From Anticarsia gemmatalis (Eukaryota > Arthropoda > Insecta > Lepidoptera > Erebidae): a stretch of DNA of 64,000 nucleotides. Shown here piece by piece: positions 1 through 10,925 of the stretch; the first letter of the stretch is position 1; every line of letters begins with the position of its first letter. The position numbers and the translations under genes were made by a program. The notes under the pieces were generated by a model. It was given only the letters and a program-made list of their open reading frames with translations, had not been told where the DNA came from and did no database searches. The DNA lies in contig NC_134755.1 in assembly GCF_050436995.1 (NCBI RefSeq), forward strand, positions 3,101,001-3,165,000, read 5' to 3'.

Positions 1-327
1 TAACTTAAGACAGAAGGTCCTTTAAGTAGAGACTAAATAGATTAATCGACTTGGTATTATATAGATCTCACAACTTTTTACGGCGAGACTTGAGGTTTTT
101 ACAGAATGTTTTTGGTGGCATCTCACTTCTTTTTGTAGAGCGAACATAAGTCCAATTTGTATGGAAAGACGTTTTTTTTTTCATAATTCAACATATTTTC
201 CTATGGGAATGTTGTTCCGTTTCATGGGCTAAACACCCTTGCCCACCTTATACCCCCTCCCGTTATGCCTCATACAGTAGGTACCTATTTAGACCTATTT
301 ATTTTATTTTCTACAGTAATAATAATT

Positions 328-399
328 CATTAACTGCAAATGTAACCTTGTAATCTTATACATTTATATGGGATTACAAAGTTATGGTTGCAGTTGGTG
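328..399 (+). other. Extended hairpin, candidate miRNA precursor
   Basis: The sequence folds into one long hairpin. The arm at 332-355 pairs with 372-395: 8 perfect pairs, a 3 nt internal loop, 4 pairs, one mismatch, then 8 pairs, closed by a 16 nt loop. Two A-T/C-G pairs and two G-T wobbles extend the base to 328-399. Arm length, interrupted pairing and overall size of about 72 nt resemble insect pre-miRNAs. A tiny inverted-repeat transposon remnant would look the same. I do not recognise a known miRNA seed in either arm, and the strand of any transcript is unknown. Confidence 0.35.
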
Positions 400-526
400 T
401 ATTTAGAAAACTGGACCGAAATTAGAAAATATTAAATTTTTCCCATGATTAAGACACTAAACCCTATATGTATTCAAAATTTTAAGCTTCTAAGTCTGCT
501 AGAAGTACCTTAGACTTTTGATGATC

Positions 527-566
527 GGTGAGTCAGTGAGTCAGTGAGTCAGTGAATCAGTGAGTG
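527..566. repeat. Short tandem repeat of GTGAGTCA/GTCA type
   Basis: Four to five imperfect copies of an 8 bp unit read roughly as gtgagtca, with one variant unit containing gaatca. It lies just upstream of the R1 segment at 579-806. It is probably part of the same interspersed element, because lepidopteran repeats often carry short tandem arrays of this kind internally. Confidence 0.7.
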
Positions 567-578
567 ACAAAATTCAAA

Positions 579-806
579 ATTTTAACAAGTTGTCATTCTT
601 AAACTACTGGTTCAAATTGACTGAAATTTTAAATATACCGTGTTTATACAATGAATAATTAGTTGCTGAAAATTCAGGCTTCTTGTTTTATCCACAACGA
701 CATTATAGGGGGGTCGAAAATAGCCCGAATTGCTTCGAGAAAAGGATGGTACGGCCGTGCCGCTTTTTTTTGCTCGACTTGCGGGGGCACTTCCGTGCCC
801 CCAGAT
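579..806 (+). mobile_element. Interspersed repeat R1, left copy, hairpin near its end
   Basis: This 228 bp segment is nearly identical to the reverse complement of 63772-64000. The match ends at the same base after CCCCCAGAT in both copies, so 806 is a real element edge. Just before the edge is a perfect stem-loop at 783-802 (8 bp stem, TTCC loop), preceded by a T tract and an ACGGCCGT palindrome. A hairpin next to one terminus suggests a rolling-circle (Helitron/Helentron-like) non-autonomous element, but no canonical CTRR end is seen, so the class is open. The element probably extends upstream through the GTGAGTCA array to about 440, where there is no second copy to compare. An open frame through it (683-964, no ATG start) is not a gene. 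Confidence 0.8.
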
Positions 807-1789
807 CTTCTTATATACCTCTAAAACATACTTATAAAGACAAATTTACAACCAGGCTCAGAATAGATACTCTTGCTAGTGGCTATTACTTGGCTTCGAA
901 ACTGTTAAAAACTACGATTAAACTTTCTTGTTGCATACATTTGATTGTCGGCTATAAATGTTAAAGTATTCTAGAACGATTAGCAAACGTGTGTGAGACG
1001 AATATTGAGTAAGTTTCTAACATGCTAGAACGATTTGTACCTGTGTTAGTATGCTGGTGTTAGTCCTACTTTAGATGTGGTGCCTATATCCATCTAAAGG
1101 CAAATTTTGTTCTCACCATATGCCGCTCAGACCGGAATCGCGACCATCATGTAAGGACTACTCGTAGTTGTGCCAAAGGATTTTTTATGTCACTGATCAT
1201 TTGCCAGTGTAAGTCAACTAGTAAATATTCCTGGCCATATGCATCTCCTGTTTAACCGTTGCCAGTCACATTTATTTTACGGCGTACGGTGCAAATGCAA
1301 ACGTAAACTGAACTCTACCTTAATATACTACTTCATATCAAGTTTTAAATAAATATACATCGGACGTGAAATTTAAGTATAAGAAAATATTACAAGGTTA
1401 TTGGCAGTTTAAAATTATTATAATATATGAGAGGTTCCTAATTATGTTTCTTCATAGATGAGACAAAGGCGAAAATCTCGAATAACTTCATATCATGATC
1501 GCACGAAAACCTTTCAAGTTTCGATGCAGAAAGTCTATGAAGCTTCTACTTTGTGCCATGTTTGATTCTGACTTTCGTTAGAAATAGTGTACGCTTTATA
1601 TTGAAAAAAGTGTTTTCTGGCTTCCAAAGTAATTAACCGCATAATTTAATTAAAATTTCTAGGAAGCTAGTACACTTCTAGAAGCTAGTAGACTTCATTT
1701 TCACTGTGATTTTTCATTCCTCAAAAGACCTATTCTTTTTTCTTCTAAGCTTTCGTAGACGTAGCAATAGCTACGACTTCAAAAGAAAT
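807..1789. other. No recognisable feature
   Basis: Unique-looking AT-rich sequence. I see no coding potential, RNA gene or repeat edge. A small direct repeat of agaagctagta type lies nearby, at about 1670-1697. Confidence 0.5.
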
Positions 1790-1917
1790 TATGGATGTTA
1801 CGAGTAGTTACTATTTCACGCAAAACAACATAACGGATTATGAAGAAATGTGATTTACACATACGATACTTTTACCCGGAAAATCCGTCCACGCGGACGA
1901 AGTAGCAAGCAGAAGGC
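1790..1917 (+). mobile_element. Decayed Helitron-type copy
   Basis: The order of motifs matches the short lepidopteran Helitrons elsewhere in this window: a ttactatttcacgcaaaac stretch, a degenerate cggattatgaagaaa stretch, then acccggaaaatccg and gcggacgaagtagc. The expected terminal CTAG has become CAGT, and the 5' TC end cannot be placed. It is an old copy, recognisable only by comparison with fresher ones such as 2726-2901. Confidence 0.6.
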
Positions 1918-2725
1918 AGTAGATTATAAATCAAAATACGTGTCACGAGCTCCATATTTCGGCGTACTTCATAGGCCCCATGGGGCGCGGTCTCCAAACC
2001 CACGTTGAAAACGCCAAGTACAAATAATATTTTAATATACCTCCCAAATATTTATTGATCTTATTATAAGGAAGGCGTCTACGGGGAAACACTTTTCCTT
2101 TTCTTCTCAAAAACAACTTTGAAAGGGGATTTTTTGTGAACAAATTACATGGTGGATAATCTGGTATTGTCAGATTTTGTAAGGGTTTCGTTGTGAAGAA
2201 AGATAACGCGTGTAAGTGATGTGGCTTATTGTGATGCAAGTTGGATATAATATGGGGAAGGATATGGAAATTTAGGAGATATCCCCTATAAAAGTTTCCT
2301 TAAGAACGAAGTCTCTACTGGGTATTTTTGGGCACGAAAACTAAAATGTTAAAGTAATTTCATCGGCACGTGCATATCGTGCATTTGTACCGACATCAGA
2401 AATATCTTTTATAGATATTCGCGTTCCGGTCAAAACGATATTGAAGTTACATTAAATAAAAACTGACATTAAACTGCGTCCGAATAAAATTCGCTGTATT
2501 GGAAAATTCGAAAAGATTTTTATTTGATTTCCGATACATGTGTTACATTTATACCGTGTAAATCTTTTAAAAGAGGAAAATACAAAATGTTTACTATCTC
2601 TTTCTTTAGTTTGATCAGCCTTGACTTTCTTAGCGTTGAAGTGGTTCGCTTCTTGGGGGCCATCGATACTTGTCCATGAACGCTGTAGTACAGTTGGTTG
2701 ATTTAAAGTATAGAATTTCTAACTA

Positions 2726-2901
2726 TCCATATTAATATAATAAATGCAAAAGTAGCTCTGTCTGCCAGTCTGTTACTTACTCACAATCAATGGAGATATT
2801 TTGATACCCGAGAAAGGACATAGGCTACTTTTTACCCAAGGAAAATGTTGCATTCCCACGGGAAAATTCAGGTGGCGGACGAAGTCGCGGGTAAAAGCTA
2901 G
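2726..2901 (+). mobile_element. Non-autonomous Helitron, intact ends
   Basis: The element starts TCCATATTAATATAATAAATG and ends gcgggtaaaagCTAG, inserted exactly between A (2725) and T (2902), as Helitrons do. The interior holds taggctactttttaccc, followed by the GC-richer ggcggacgaagtcgcggg subterminal segment that can form the 3' hairpin region. It is 176 bp long with no coding capacity, so it would need RepHel protein from elsewhere. Lepidopteran elements of this type, with A/T targets and CTAG ends, have been described under names such as Lep1; I cannot assign the exact family. Confidence 0.85.
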
Positions 2902-5705
2902 TTATCATATACATATATTGAATAAACACATTTCAATTTGTAACTAAATCTGTACAAAGTTAAAACCTTAAGCCGTTCGCCCACTATCATTCTAAAAATA
3001 TATTTCCAAAAATAGAAACCCAAAGGCGAATTTTCCGCAAAACTTTTACAAATTGCCTCAAATCCTGGTAAAAATATTTTCATACATTTTATCCTTTTGC
3101 GACATTGCACCTTGACTCCGATTTACGACGGTTTATATAAATATTTCGAATCTCTCTCGTATTTTTCACTTTGCCTGTCCGCGTGGTATACCCCGGTTTT
3201 AGTGAAAAAATAGTGAAACTTTGATGCTCGAATATTTGAAACGCTCGAGCTTGGTCGTTAGAGAAGCAAAGTGTTTTTGAAATTCAAAACTGTGGAAGCT
3301 ATTCGTGTACAGAGCTATGTGTAAGTAATTAGGACTATTACATAAAATAAATTTAAATGATCTGGCGTAGAAGTTTCAGTAGTTATTTAATTTAGCGTAA
3401 CAAATTGTTAGTTTTAGTTTTTATACTAGATGATACCCATATACTAAACAGTAAATACGGTATAATTATAATGAAAAATAAAAAGTACTACATTGTTGTA
3501 AATTGGTTTAAAGTCGGTAGCCGAAAAATATATTTCTTACGGTTATTTTTACGATAACATAATTTCAAAAAACATATTGGTGCTGACGACAGTACTCTTA
3601 CATACGACATTTAGATGCACATTCGATATCCCATATGAATAATTTCACGTTCATTTTCCGAAATAAGCTACTTTCATTCAGAATTCCACGTGCATATGCC
3701 TTATTTCCGTCAACAGCCGACCAATTGGAGCCCAAGAAAGAAATTTTGTTATGCACATACAACTGCTAGAACTATTCTCAACCTTTCTTCTAGAACATAA
3801 GGTTGGAAGTCGTGTGTTTTTATTAATATTTTCCACGATTCAATATAGTTATTTGTTGTGGAAATCGAGGCCTGCGGTGCTGCCATATTTTCCCATTTCC
3901 CACGGGATGTAGAGGAACATTATGTATTTGTTAAGAATTACCAGCGCAGGCCAAATCCGGTGTGCCCGAGACAGTTTATGGGTCATTTTAGAACGACTAT
4001 CCGGAAATATGTGGCACAATTTTTAATACTAACTTTGTATGGTAATAAATTTTATGCAAGTCTCTTTAGCGCTCGCTGTGCCGTTTGTTTTAAAGAGTTT
4101 TCTTTATGACCTGCATAATAGCTTAAGTGCATTTGTGGTCCTCTAAAACATTATTATTTCATTTGGCACCAACAGTCCATTATTTCGAAAATTCTGATAG
4201 ACATTGTTTATCATTGATTTATCCTTTCATACAATAAAACAAGCTATTTATCCAAAACCCAATCAATCAAAATTGGCAATCATCTTCTTTGTTTCATGAA
4301 ATACATTTCCTTTACCATTTCGAACACAAATAAACGTGTCTACTTTAGCGTAAATAAAATGTAAATTTCAGTTGCCGAAGCAAAACCGAGTAATAAAAGG
4401 ATGTATCGTAAAACCTTTTTACTTAAGGTAAAATTAAAACGAAAATGTTATGACTTTCGTACAAGATTTTGTTGGGATCATGGCGGTACGGTACATGGAC
4501 TCGTCAAATTGTATTGGTGTTAGAAACGCTCTTAAGCATGTTAATATTGCTTATACCAAAGTTTTAAAGCATCAACTCATTCTGTTAATAATATTCTTTA
4601 TCCTAATTTCTAAAGCATCAACTAGACCAGGGTAAAATGCATTATTACTTTTAGTAATAAGATTTGAGGATTGCGAAATAAGACATAAAATAAAAAGTAA
4701 TTCACTTTAAACACCCAATCAAAAGCATCTATTTAGAAGGTATTATCAAAGAATAATATAAAAAAAAAATTGCGGCTTCCTCAATACCAAATTACTTTTC
4801 AAAACTGACCGAGTTTAAAAATAAACGGTTATGAAAATCGGTCAGAAAGTTTAGAACAAAGATATAAAAGTGTGCAAACGACATTCCCTACACGACATTG
4901 TTTTGGTACAACAACTTTGGACAACAAAATCTGAGCGTAAATGACTTTAACTTGAGTTCCGTTGTCGGACATTATAGGACACGACGGCGCTATAAAGAAA
5001 TTGAACAAGATTTGATCAAAGGAATTACGAAAATAATAGACTTTGATGTTTAACAAGAGCTTGTTTCACGAACAGATAAGTGTATAGAAATGTTTTAATT
5101 CGTCCATGTTTCTAAGATGTGTATATTATTATCATCACTAACTATTTTATAATATAATAAAACTGAACCCTTCTGTGGCGATTGCCTGTTTGCTAAAAAA
5201 TATTTTACAGATTTTCGAGCAGTTAAAAGAAAAGTTATTTTATTTTGATGATATCAAACACTATGCGATCTGGTTCAAAGTTCAGGCTAAGCTATTCAGT
5301 TGGGTACACAAAAATATATTATAATAACTCTCCATGGGACAACCGTAAAAAGTAGCTATAATGCCTAGGTGCTTAGTACTAAATGTTAGTTTTTAATTTG
5401 GAGGTCATACTAAGTAATTTCGTAATAAACTTATGACGTTTGACATCATGGTCAAGGTATTCATACCATTAGCACTAGGTGTGTTTAATTCCCACATGGA
5501 ACATTATAATAATATGATAAACATAATCGATCAAGGGAGACTATGTACTTACATCACATCACTAATTAGGGTGTGACTTGCTACCATAGTTTTAATTTCA
5601 AAATTACAGGTATACCCGCAAAAAGTTACGCTACGTCTAATTTCTAAAAAAAATGTTATAGTCATATAGTATGTATTTCGAATGTTTAGGAACTCTATAA
5701 CCAGA
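2902..5705. other. No recognisable feature
   Basis: AT-rich sequence with several open frames of 61-83 codons on both strands (for example 3858-4109 +, 4829-5056 -). None has a recognisable motif, codon bias or a convincing exon context. They are of the length expected by chance in 64 kb. Confidence 0.5.
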
Positions 5706-5840
5706 GGAGCGATTTCCTACTATTATCAACTCTCGAAAACCAGCTACAAATCAATAAATTTTGTAAGAAAATTGTAATCAGCACCCTAATCTCTCGATAC
5801 TTGATAGTAGTGATAGAAAATCGTGGTACAGGCCATTTGT
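5706..5840 (+). repeat. Diverged interspersed repeat Rb, copy 1
   Basis: This stretch aligns with 7478-7665 in the same orientation. Both carry ctac.actatt, then tcga.aacc.gct, then aaatttt.ta.gaaaat, then atcagc.cc.ct in the same order and spacing. The similarity is clear but heavily mutated, so both are old insertions of one family. I believe I have seen related sequence in other moths, but cannot name the class. Confidence 0.55.
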
Positions 5841-6887
5841 AGTGCAGAAAAATAAAAAAACCAAATGCCTCTGCGTCATAATTTTTAAGTAAACAATTTT
5901 ACTTGAGTACATACGTTCAACATTAACGAAAAATAGCTTAATAAATTCCACTACGAATCACACGTCATCTAGCTTACAAACACACCAAAAGGGCGAGTCT
6001 AAATCAAGTGCAACTACATTAACCCATCGTTAACACTCACCATGATTCAGTGTGTAAGTGCACTCTCCAATAAAACCCAAGCATTTGGGTCGCCAGTGAA
6101 TATTCACGATTAACACTGCACTCGTGTAACACTAGCTGTTAGAATTTTGATTGAGTAAAGGTGCCTATGTTTTAAAGGATTTTAATATGATTTTAAGGTA
6201 TTAAAAAAAGAATATAATGTTATGTTTTTGGATGTTAATTTGACTCAAATAAAGTAAACTTCGGAACTATGAAACTATTTTCGAAAAGCTTTTAATTTTA
6301 TTTCATGTCTGTATAACAGTAAATTAAAATAAATAAAATGGATTTAACCAATTACTGTCCCACTGACACTTGGTAAGTCTCATGAGGTGCTTTTTGTTTT
6401 GGGGACTTAAAGTAAATTACGTTTAAAAAATATACAAAGAATAATTACAAAAAAATACATAGGTAATAAATCGTATTCCTTATTTTACAACACAAAAAAG
6501 CATCTAATCATTATTCCTGCTACATTTATCCTTAAAAACATAATTAAATGTAATTACAATGTATTAACAATAAACAAACATAGGAGAGAAACATGTAAAC
6601 AAAAAGCTCCAAGCTATTTCCCTCAGTTATTTTGAATAAATTAATTCAATTCAAACGTAGCGAGCCGCAATCAAGCCGGGGCATTCTTTCCTCTTTTACA
6701 TTTTAATGCTAGTGTGCGCTGATAAAGAATGTTCTAATGAAACAAAGGTTGCATTTCACACCACTGTTTGGGTACTTTTCACTTTTGTTTGCATTATGAA
6801 AACACTTTGTATGTGAAGTGTTGCTTTATTTCGTGTGTTTGTAAAGTAATATTAAAAAAGAGTTAAAGTAATGTGTATATTATTATA
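5841..6887. other. No recognisable feature
   Basis: Very AT-rich stretch with homopolymer runs. No gene, repeat edge or strong hairpin was seen. Confidence 0.5.
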
Positions 6888-7109
6888 CTAGCTGACCCGC
6901 GCAACTTCGCTTGAGTCACATAAGTGAGAATGTGGCATCATTTTCTGGTACTCTCCTATTGGTCGTAGAGTGATGTCATATTATTATAGCCTATAGCTTT
7001 CCTTAATAAATTGGCAGCACCAAAATATTTTTTAATTCGTATCAGTAGTTCCTGAGATTAGCGCGTTAAACCAAACGAACAAACTACAATTTTATAATAT
7101 TTGTATAGA
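6888..7109 (-). mobile_element. Non-autonomous Helitron, minus strand, intact ends
   Basis: Read on the minus strand it begins TCTATACAAATATTATAAAA and ends gcgcgggtcagCTAG, flanked by A (complement of 7110) and T (complement of 6887). The interior has the family's cgcgctaatctcaggaac stretch, a taggctata motif and an aatgatgccaca segment. It is 222 bp and shares its 5' half with the copy at 21617-21894, so the two belong to one subfamily. There is no coding capacity. Confidence 0.88.
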
Positions 7110-7477
7110 TTCTGAAGTTAAAATTGCTTCTTTAAAACATCTTTCGTTCGTTAGTGATATAATTTACAGATAACTTTTATATAAGATTAAGACACTGGTG
7201 AACATGACAGTTCAAAAGTTATCTCCGTAAAATCATGTTGAAAGTTACAGTAATCTTAAAGTATTTAAAACGAACTTGTAAGCTTGATTTGATTTGCGAG
7301 AGTTACATAAATGAAAGTGTATAAATTCCGTGTGGCATGACAAAGAAATAAGACTTTCAGAAGATAATATCAATTCAATTAAGTGCTACCTATTATAAGC
7401 AGAAAACAATTAAAGTTAAAATCAATTATATCAATTGTAAATATTTCGTAATAACTATTCTTTCACTCCTTCAGTAA

Positions 7478-7665
7478 ATCAATTCGCTACCACTATTCGA
7501 CCATCGACAACCGGCTAGCTATCGAGAAATTTTATATGAAAATCAGATCAGCGCCTCTAACGGGCGTCGTATTAAATATTTTGGCAGTCAATTTCAAACG
7601 TCTAACTTTCGATTCTCGAAACTACTGACTGTAGAGAATAGCGCTACAGATTTCAAAAAACGAGC
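7478..7665 (+). repeat. Diverged interspersed repeat Rb, copy 2
   Basis: This is the longer of two copies (see 5706-5840). The best preserved part contains accggctagctatcgagaaa and gatcagcgcctctaacggg, which are GC-richer than the flanks. No terminal repeats or target-site duplication could be fixed, so the boundaries are estimates. Confidence 0.5.
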
Positions 7666-8584
7666 GCATGATCATTGCGAAAACGTCGGAAACGTCAGGC
7701 GAAACATACCGCACATTGTTCTCCAAACTTAGAAGCGAAGCACCGAATATATTGTATTTTATTCTAGTGCCCTTTCTTTGGAAGGCGTTAGTTTATTTCC
7801 GGAGAGCAGGTAGTGTGTGAACGTGTCAGATGTCAAGTTACAAATGTACAAAGCAATGCTATTTACTTGTGGGAATACAGAGTACAATGTGGGACAAGCT
7901 TTTGAATTAATTTTCATTTGTCATTGTAGTTTTATATAATCAAAGTTGTATATGAAATATGATGTACCAGGTACTGGTTATTCACACTGCTTTTTTGGGT
8001 TAAATTCTAGTAGTAAAAAGTAGCCAATAGGGCTTGGTCATCAATTTCCTTCTTTTAGTTGTTGATTGAAGCATTCATAAAATTTCTTTGGTATTCTAAT
8101 ATTTAACGTAGCAGAGATATATATACCTTTTTTGCAATATTGATAATCAAGAACCTTTATGCAATTTTAGGAATAAAAATAATTCATCTAAATTGAACAC
8201 AGTCATGAAATACCTAAGCGATTGAACCTACAATAACTAAACGTTCGAACAAACCTTGGAACAAAGGTAAACTTTCAAGGCACTAGTCAAGGCCACAGTG
8301 TAAAAATGCACCGTACTGCAATATTGGAATACTGCACGAATCGCATAATCACTGCAATAAACAACAGTTGTACTACTGAGTCACTGCGCTTAGTGAGGAA
8401 ACGATTACGGATCATTTAGTTCGATAATCACTGACCCAGTTATATCGGTCATTACATCATTGAATGGTTTCTTAGAGGCAATGGTTACAAGTCACATAGG
8501 CGTAGTTAGATTCTTTTTAACACGTTGCGTACATTTTCAAAGGATATTGGGCATTTATGCAGCACTTGTTGGTTCTATAGTTAC
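7666..8584. other. No recognisable feature
   Basis: AT-rich unique-looking sequence with no supported element. Confidence 0.45.
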
Positions 8585-8815
8585 ATACATAAAATCACGC
8601 CTTTCTGTCATAGGAGAGAGAAAGATTTTTCCCATAGGCATAAACCAAAGAACGCTACATGGTACGATTTTTACAAACTTCCCTTGCTTCATTCACATCC
8701 ATACATCTTGTCATACAGGACCGTCAGTTACGAGTACTACACGTGACCATTTTCCAAGTCATCACCGATATGACCTGTGTGTATGTCTTTCTAGAGTGTC
8801 TCCTCCCAGTGTTAC
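8585..8815 (-). pseudogene. Broken relic of a transposon-encoded peptide
   Basis: On the minus strand from about 8805 to 8640 one frame reads through a conserved-looking segment ending CMTRCMDVNEAREVCKNRT, interrupted by an in-frame stop upstream and another directly after the run. From memory this resembles a peptide widely repeated in moth genomes next to non-LTR retrotransposon ORFs, followed by an untranslated tail whose complement here is the aaatcacgcctttct stretch at 8591-8605. The plus-strand frame over the same bases (8460-8858) is its shadow. Family assignment is uncertain. The stops show it is dead. Confidence 0.55.
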
Positions 8816-10885
8816 CTATAGGAATAGTTATCATAGAATAGTACGGGAAATAAAATAGATTAGATATTGTTCCTTATATACCTAAAATGTACGTTTCGGT
8901 GCAGGTTGTGGCCACAGCCGTTGGAGTTTTAACATCAAGACCTCAAGGAAAAGGAAAAAAATAATGTACGTTCCCGTATAATGAGAACATTCATACAACG
9001 CGAAAGTTTAATAATTATGAGTTCCATGGTTGCAATATACCTGCGACAAAATGTCTGTCGCTAGTGGCTCATTTGAAGTTGTTTCCACTGTTCGTAGTTA
9101 TGAGGGGAATTCCTGAATACGTGATCAGAAAGTTGATAAGCCTTGTTTGTATTTTCATTTAATTAATGACAACCCTTTTTTTAACATAACAAACCAGACT
9201 AAGACGTCTTTATCTGGAGGGTTGGTTGAGACAGCCAATGATTGAAACCGGTGGAAGACTTTTCAACAATCGGACAGTTCAATAAAAAAAGAAAACAAAC
9301 CAAATACTAAATCAGTACAATTATGCAGCAGTTTCACGTTTAGGTAGTTGAGAGGTCGAAAGGGAATAAAACCTTTTTTCTTAATTTTTTCTTCCTGCTT
9401 ACAAATTCCAGTATCGTTTTAATTAATCCTGATTGATTACAATAATTTTTAAGATTTATTTGAATTATTACGGCGCAAAATGCAATATTTTAATTTTCCT
9501 TCCTCGTTTAATTAATTTATAAGCGGTGCGCAGTTTTTGTTACTTAAACAACTTTATTTTTGCTAATTAAAAGCTGACGTGGCCTGTTCTTTTAATGGGT
9601 CATAAAATTACTTTTACATTTTTAATAAATTGTTTACGAGTTTATTTTGAAACTTACATGGTAATACTTACGTCAAACAATATTAACACAGATTTTTCAT
9701 GGTAAATCAGCTACTAATAATCTAAAATGCTGCTATTTTAAACTACGGATAAAAATATTAGAAAGTATATTACACTAAAAAGATAGCTAACTTTTCACCT
9801 ATAGGAAAATAAAATGTTACTTAAATATAATTGCCTATATTTACCTACTGCTATAGGAACAAGGTCTGTGTGTGGTATATAATTGCTAAATAAATGTTTT
9901 TTTATCCTATCCGTATTTGATATCTGATATAGGATATTAAAAACGACAAAATTCCATTGGTAATCAAAACTTTTCTGAAAATAGTGGTACCAAAGTAAAT
10001 ATAAAATAAAAATATATTTATTTCGTTTCACTACGTCCGAATGTTTCAATTAACCGGAGTGGGTATAACTGGAATCGTTTTGATAGTTTACGAGATAGCT
10101 TTCTGTTTAACAATTAACTGAAATGTTCTGCTTCATTGAATAGGTAGCTCTTAGTATCATTAACATAATATGCTGAAATTGGCTGTAAAATATTGAAATC
10201 ATGTGTGGAAAATTAAATTCTTATGCTTTGATACATCGTAACAAAAGTATTTAACTGCCATAAACTTTACCTGTGCTTATTTTTTTTATTGTTTCGCATG
10301 ATTTATTAAATATAACACTGACTCTAGACGGCTCTTCATGCGTTCAAAATTAAATTAAGAATATAAAATATCTATTAGCCGATATTTGATTCTAGGTCTG
10401 TTTATAAACTGCATACCTTTTATAATTTTCCAATTAGCATTTTTGACACGAAAGCGTATCATACAGATTAACTTCCGTATTTTTGTACATAAATTGGAAA
10501 AGAGCACCGATAAGTCTATCACTAAACCTTTCCTAATGGCGACAATTTTTTAATAACTCTCTTGAATTCCTCTCACATGGTATTTTCTTCATGCAATTTT
10601 AAGTGGTTGTCTTTCTTCTTGGTTTTAGTGTTTCAAAACCTAGTGTCAAAGTTTTAAGACTCAGTTTTACGACTTGCTTTAAGCACCTGTTTTCTTAGGT
10701 AACGTACACCGAGTTATTACGAAATCTCTTATGCTCTGAGACGTAAAATGATCCAACAACTTCAAAAACTTAATGTGAATGCATTTTTTATAGTTTTATG
10801 CCACGGAGTGAAGCTACAGTATACTTGATTTTGACTGTTTGCAAAGTAAAACCTATATTTTAGAAGGCTAGAATTGTCATCGTTG
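8816..10885. other. No recognisable feature
   Basis: AT-rich sequence. No repeats shared with the rest of the window and no convincing coding segments were found. Confidence 0.45.
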
Positions 10886-10925
10886 TTATCGGGCGCTTAC
10901 TCTAACCAGCTGAGCTACTATTGAG
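10886..10925 (-). pseudogene. tRNA 5'-half-like fragment
   Basis: The minus strand contains tagctcagctggttagagta followed by agcgcc, a very good match to a tRNA D-arm and A box with the usual spacing. There is no B box (GGTTCGANTCC) in the next 80 bases on that strand and no closing acceptor stem. It is a truncated tRNA pseudogene, a decayed SINE head, or a chance match. Confidence 0.4.

Noticed and set aside
527..566. Direct repeats considered as a CRISPR-like array
   Set aside because: Units are 8 bp without spacers; this is a microsatellite in eukaryotic DNA.
683..964. Open frame of 93 codons whose peptide resembles one at the other end (63693-63896)
   Set aside because: Both frames read through repeat R1, use a non-ATG start and share only repeat sequence.
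8460..8858. 132-codon open frame, the longest in the window
   Set aside because: It runs antisense across a decayed TE-coding relic; the better match is the minus strand, which is broken by stops.
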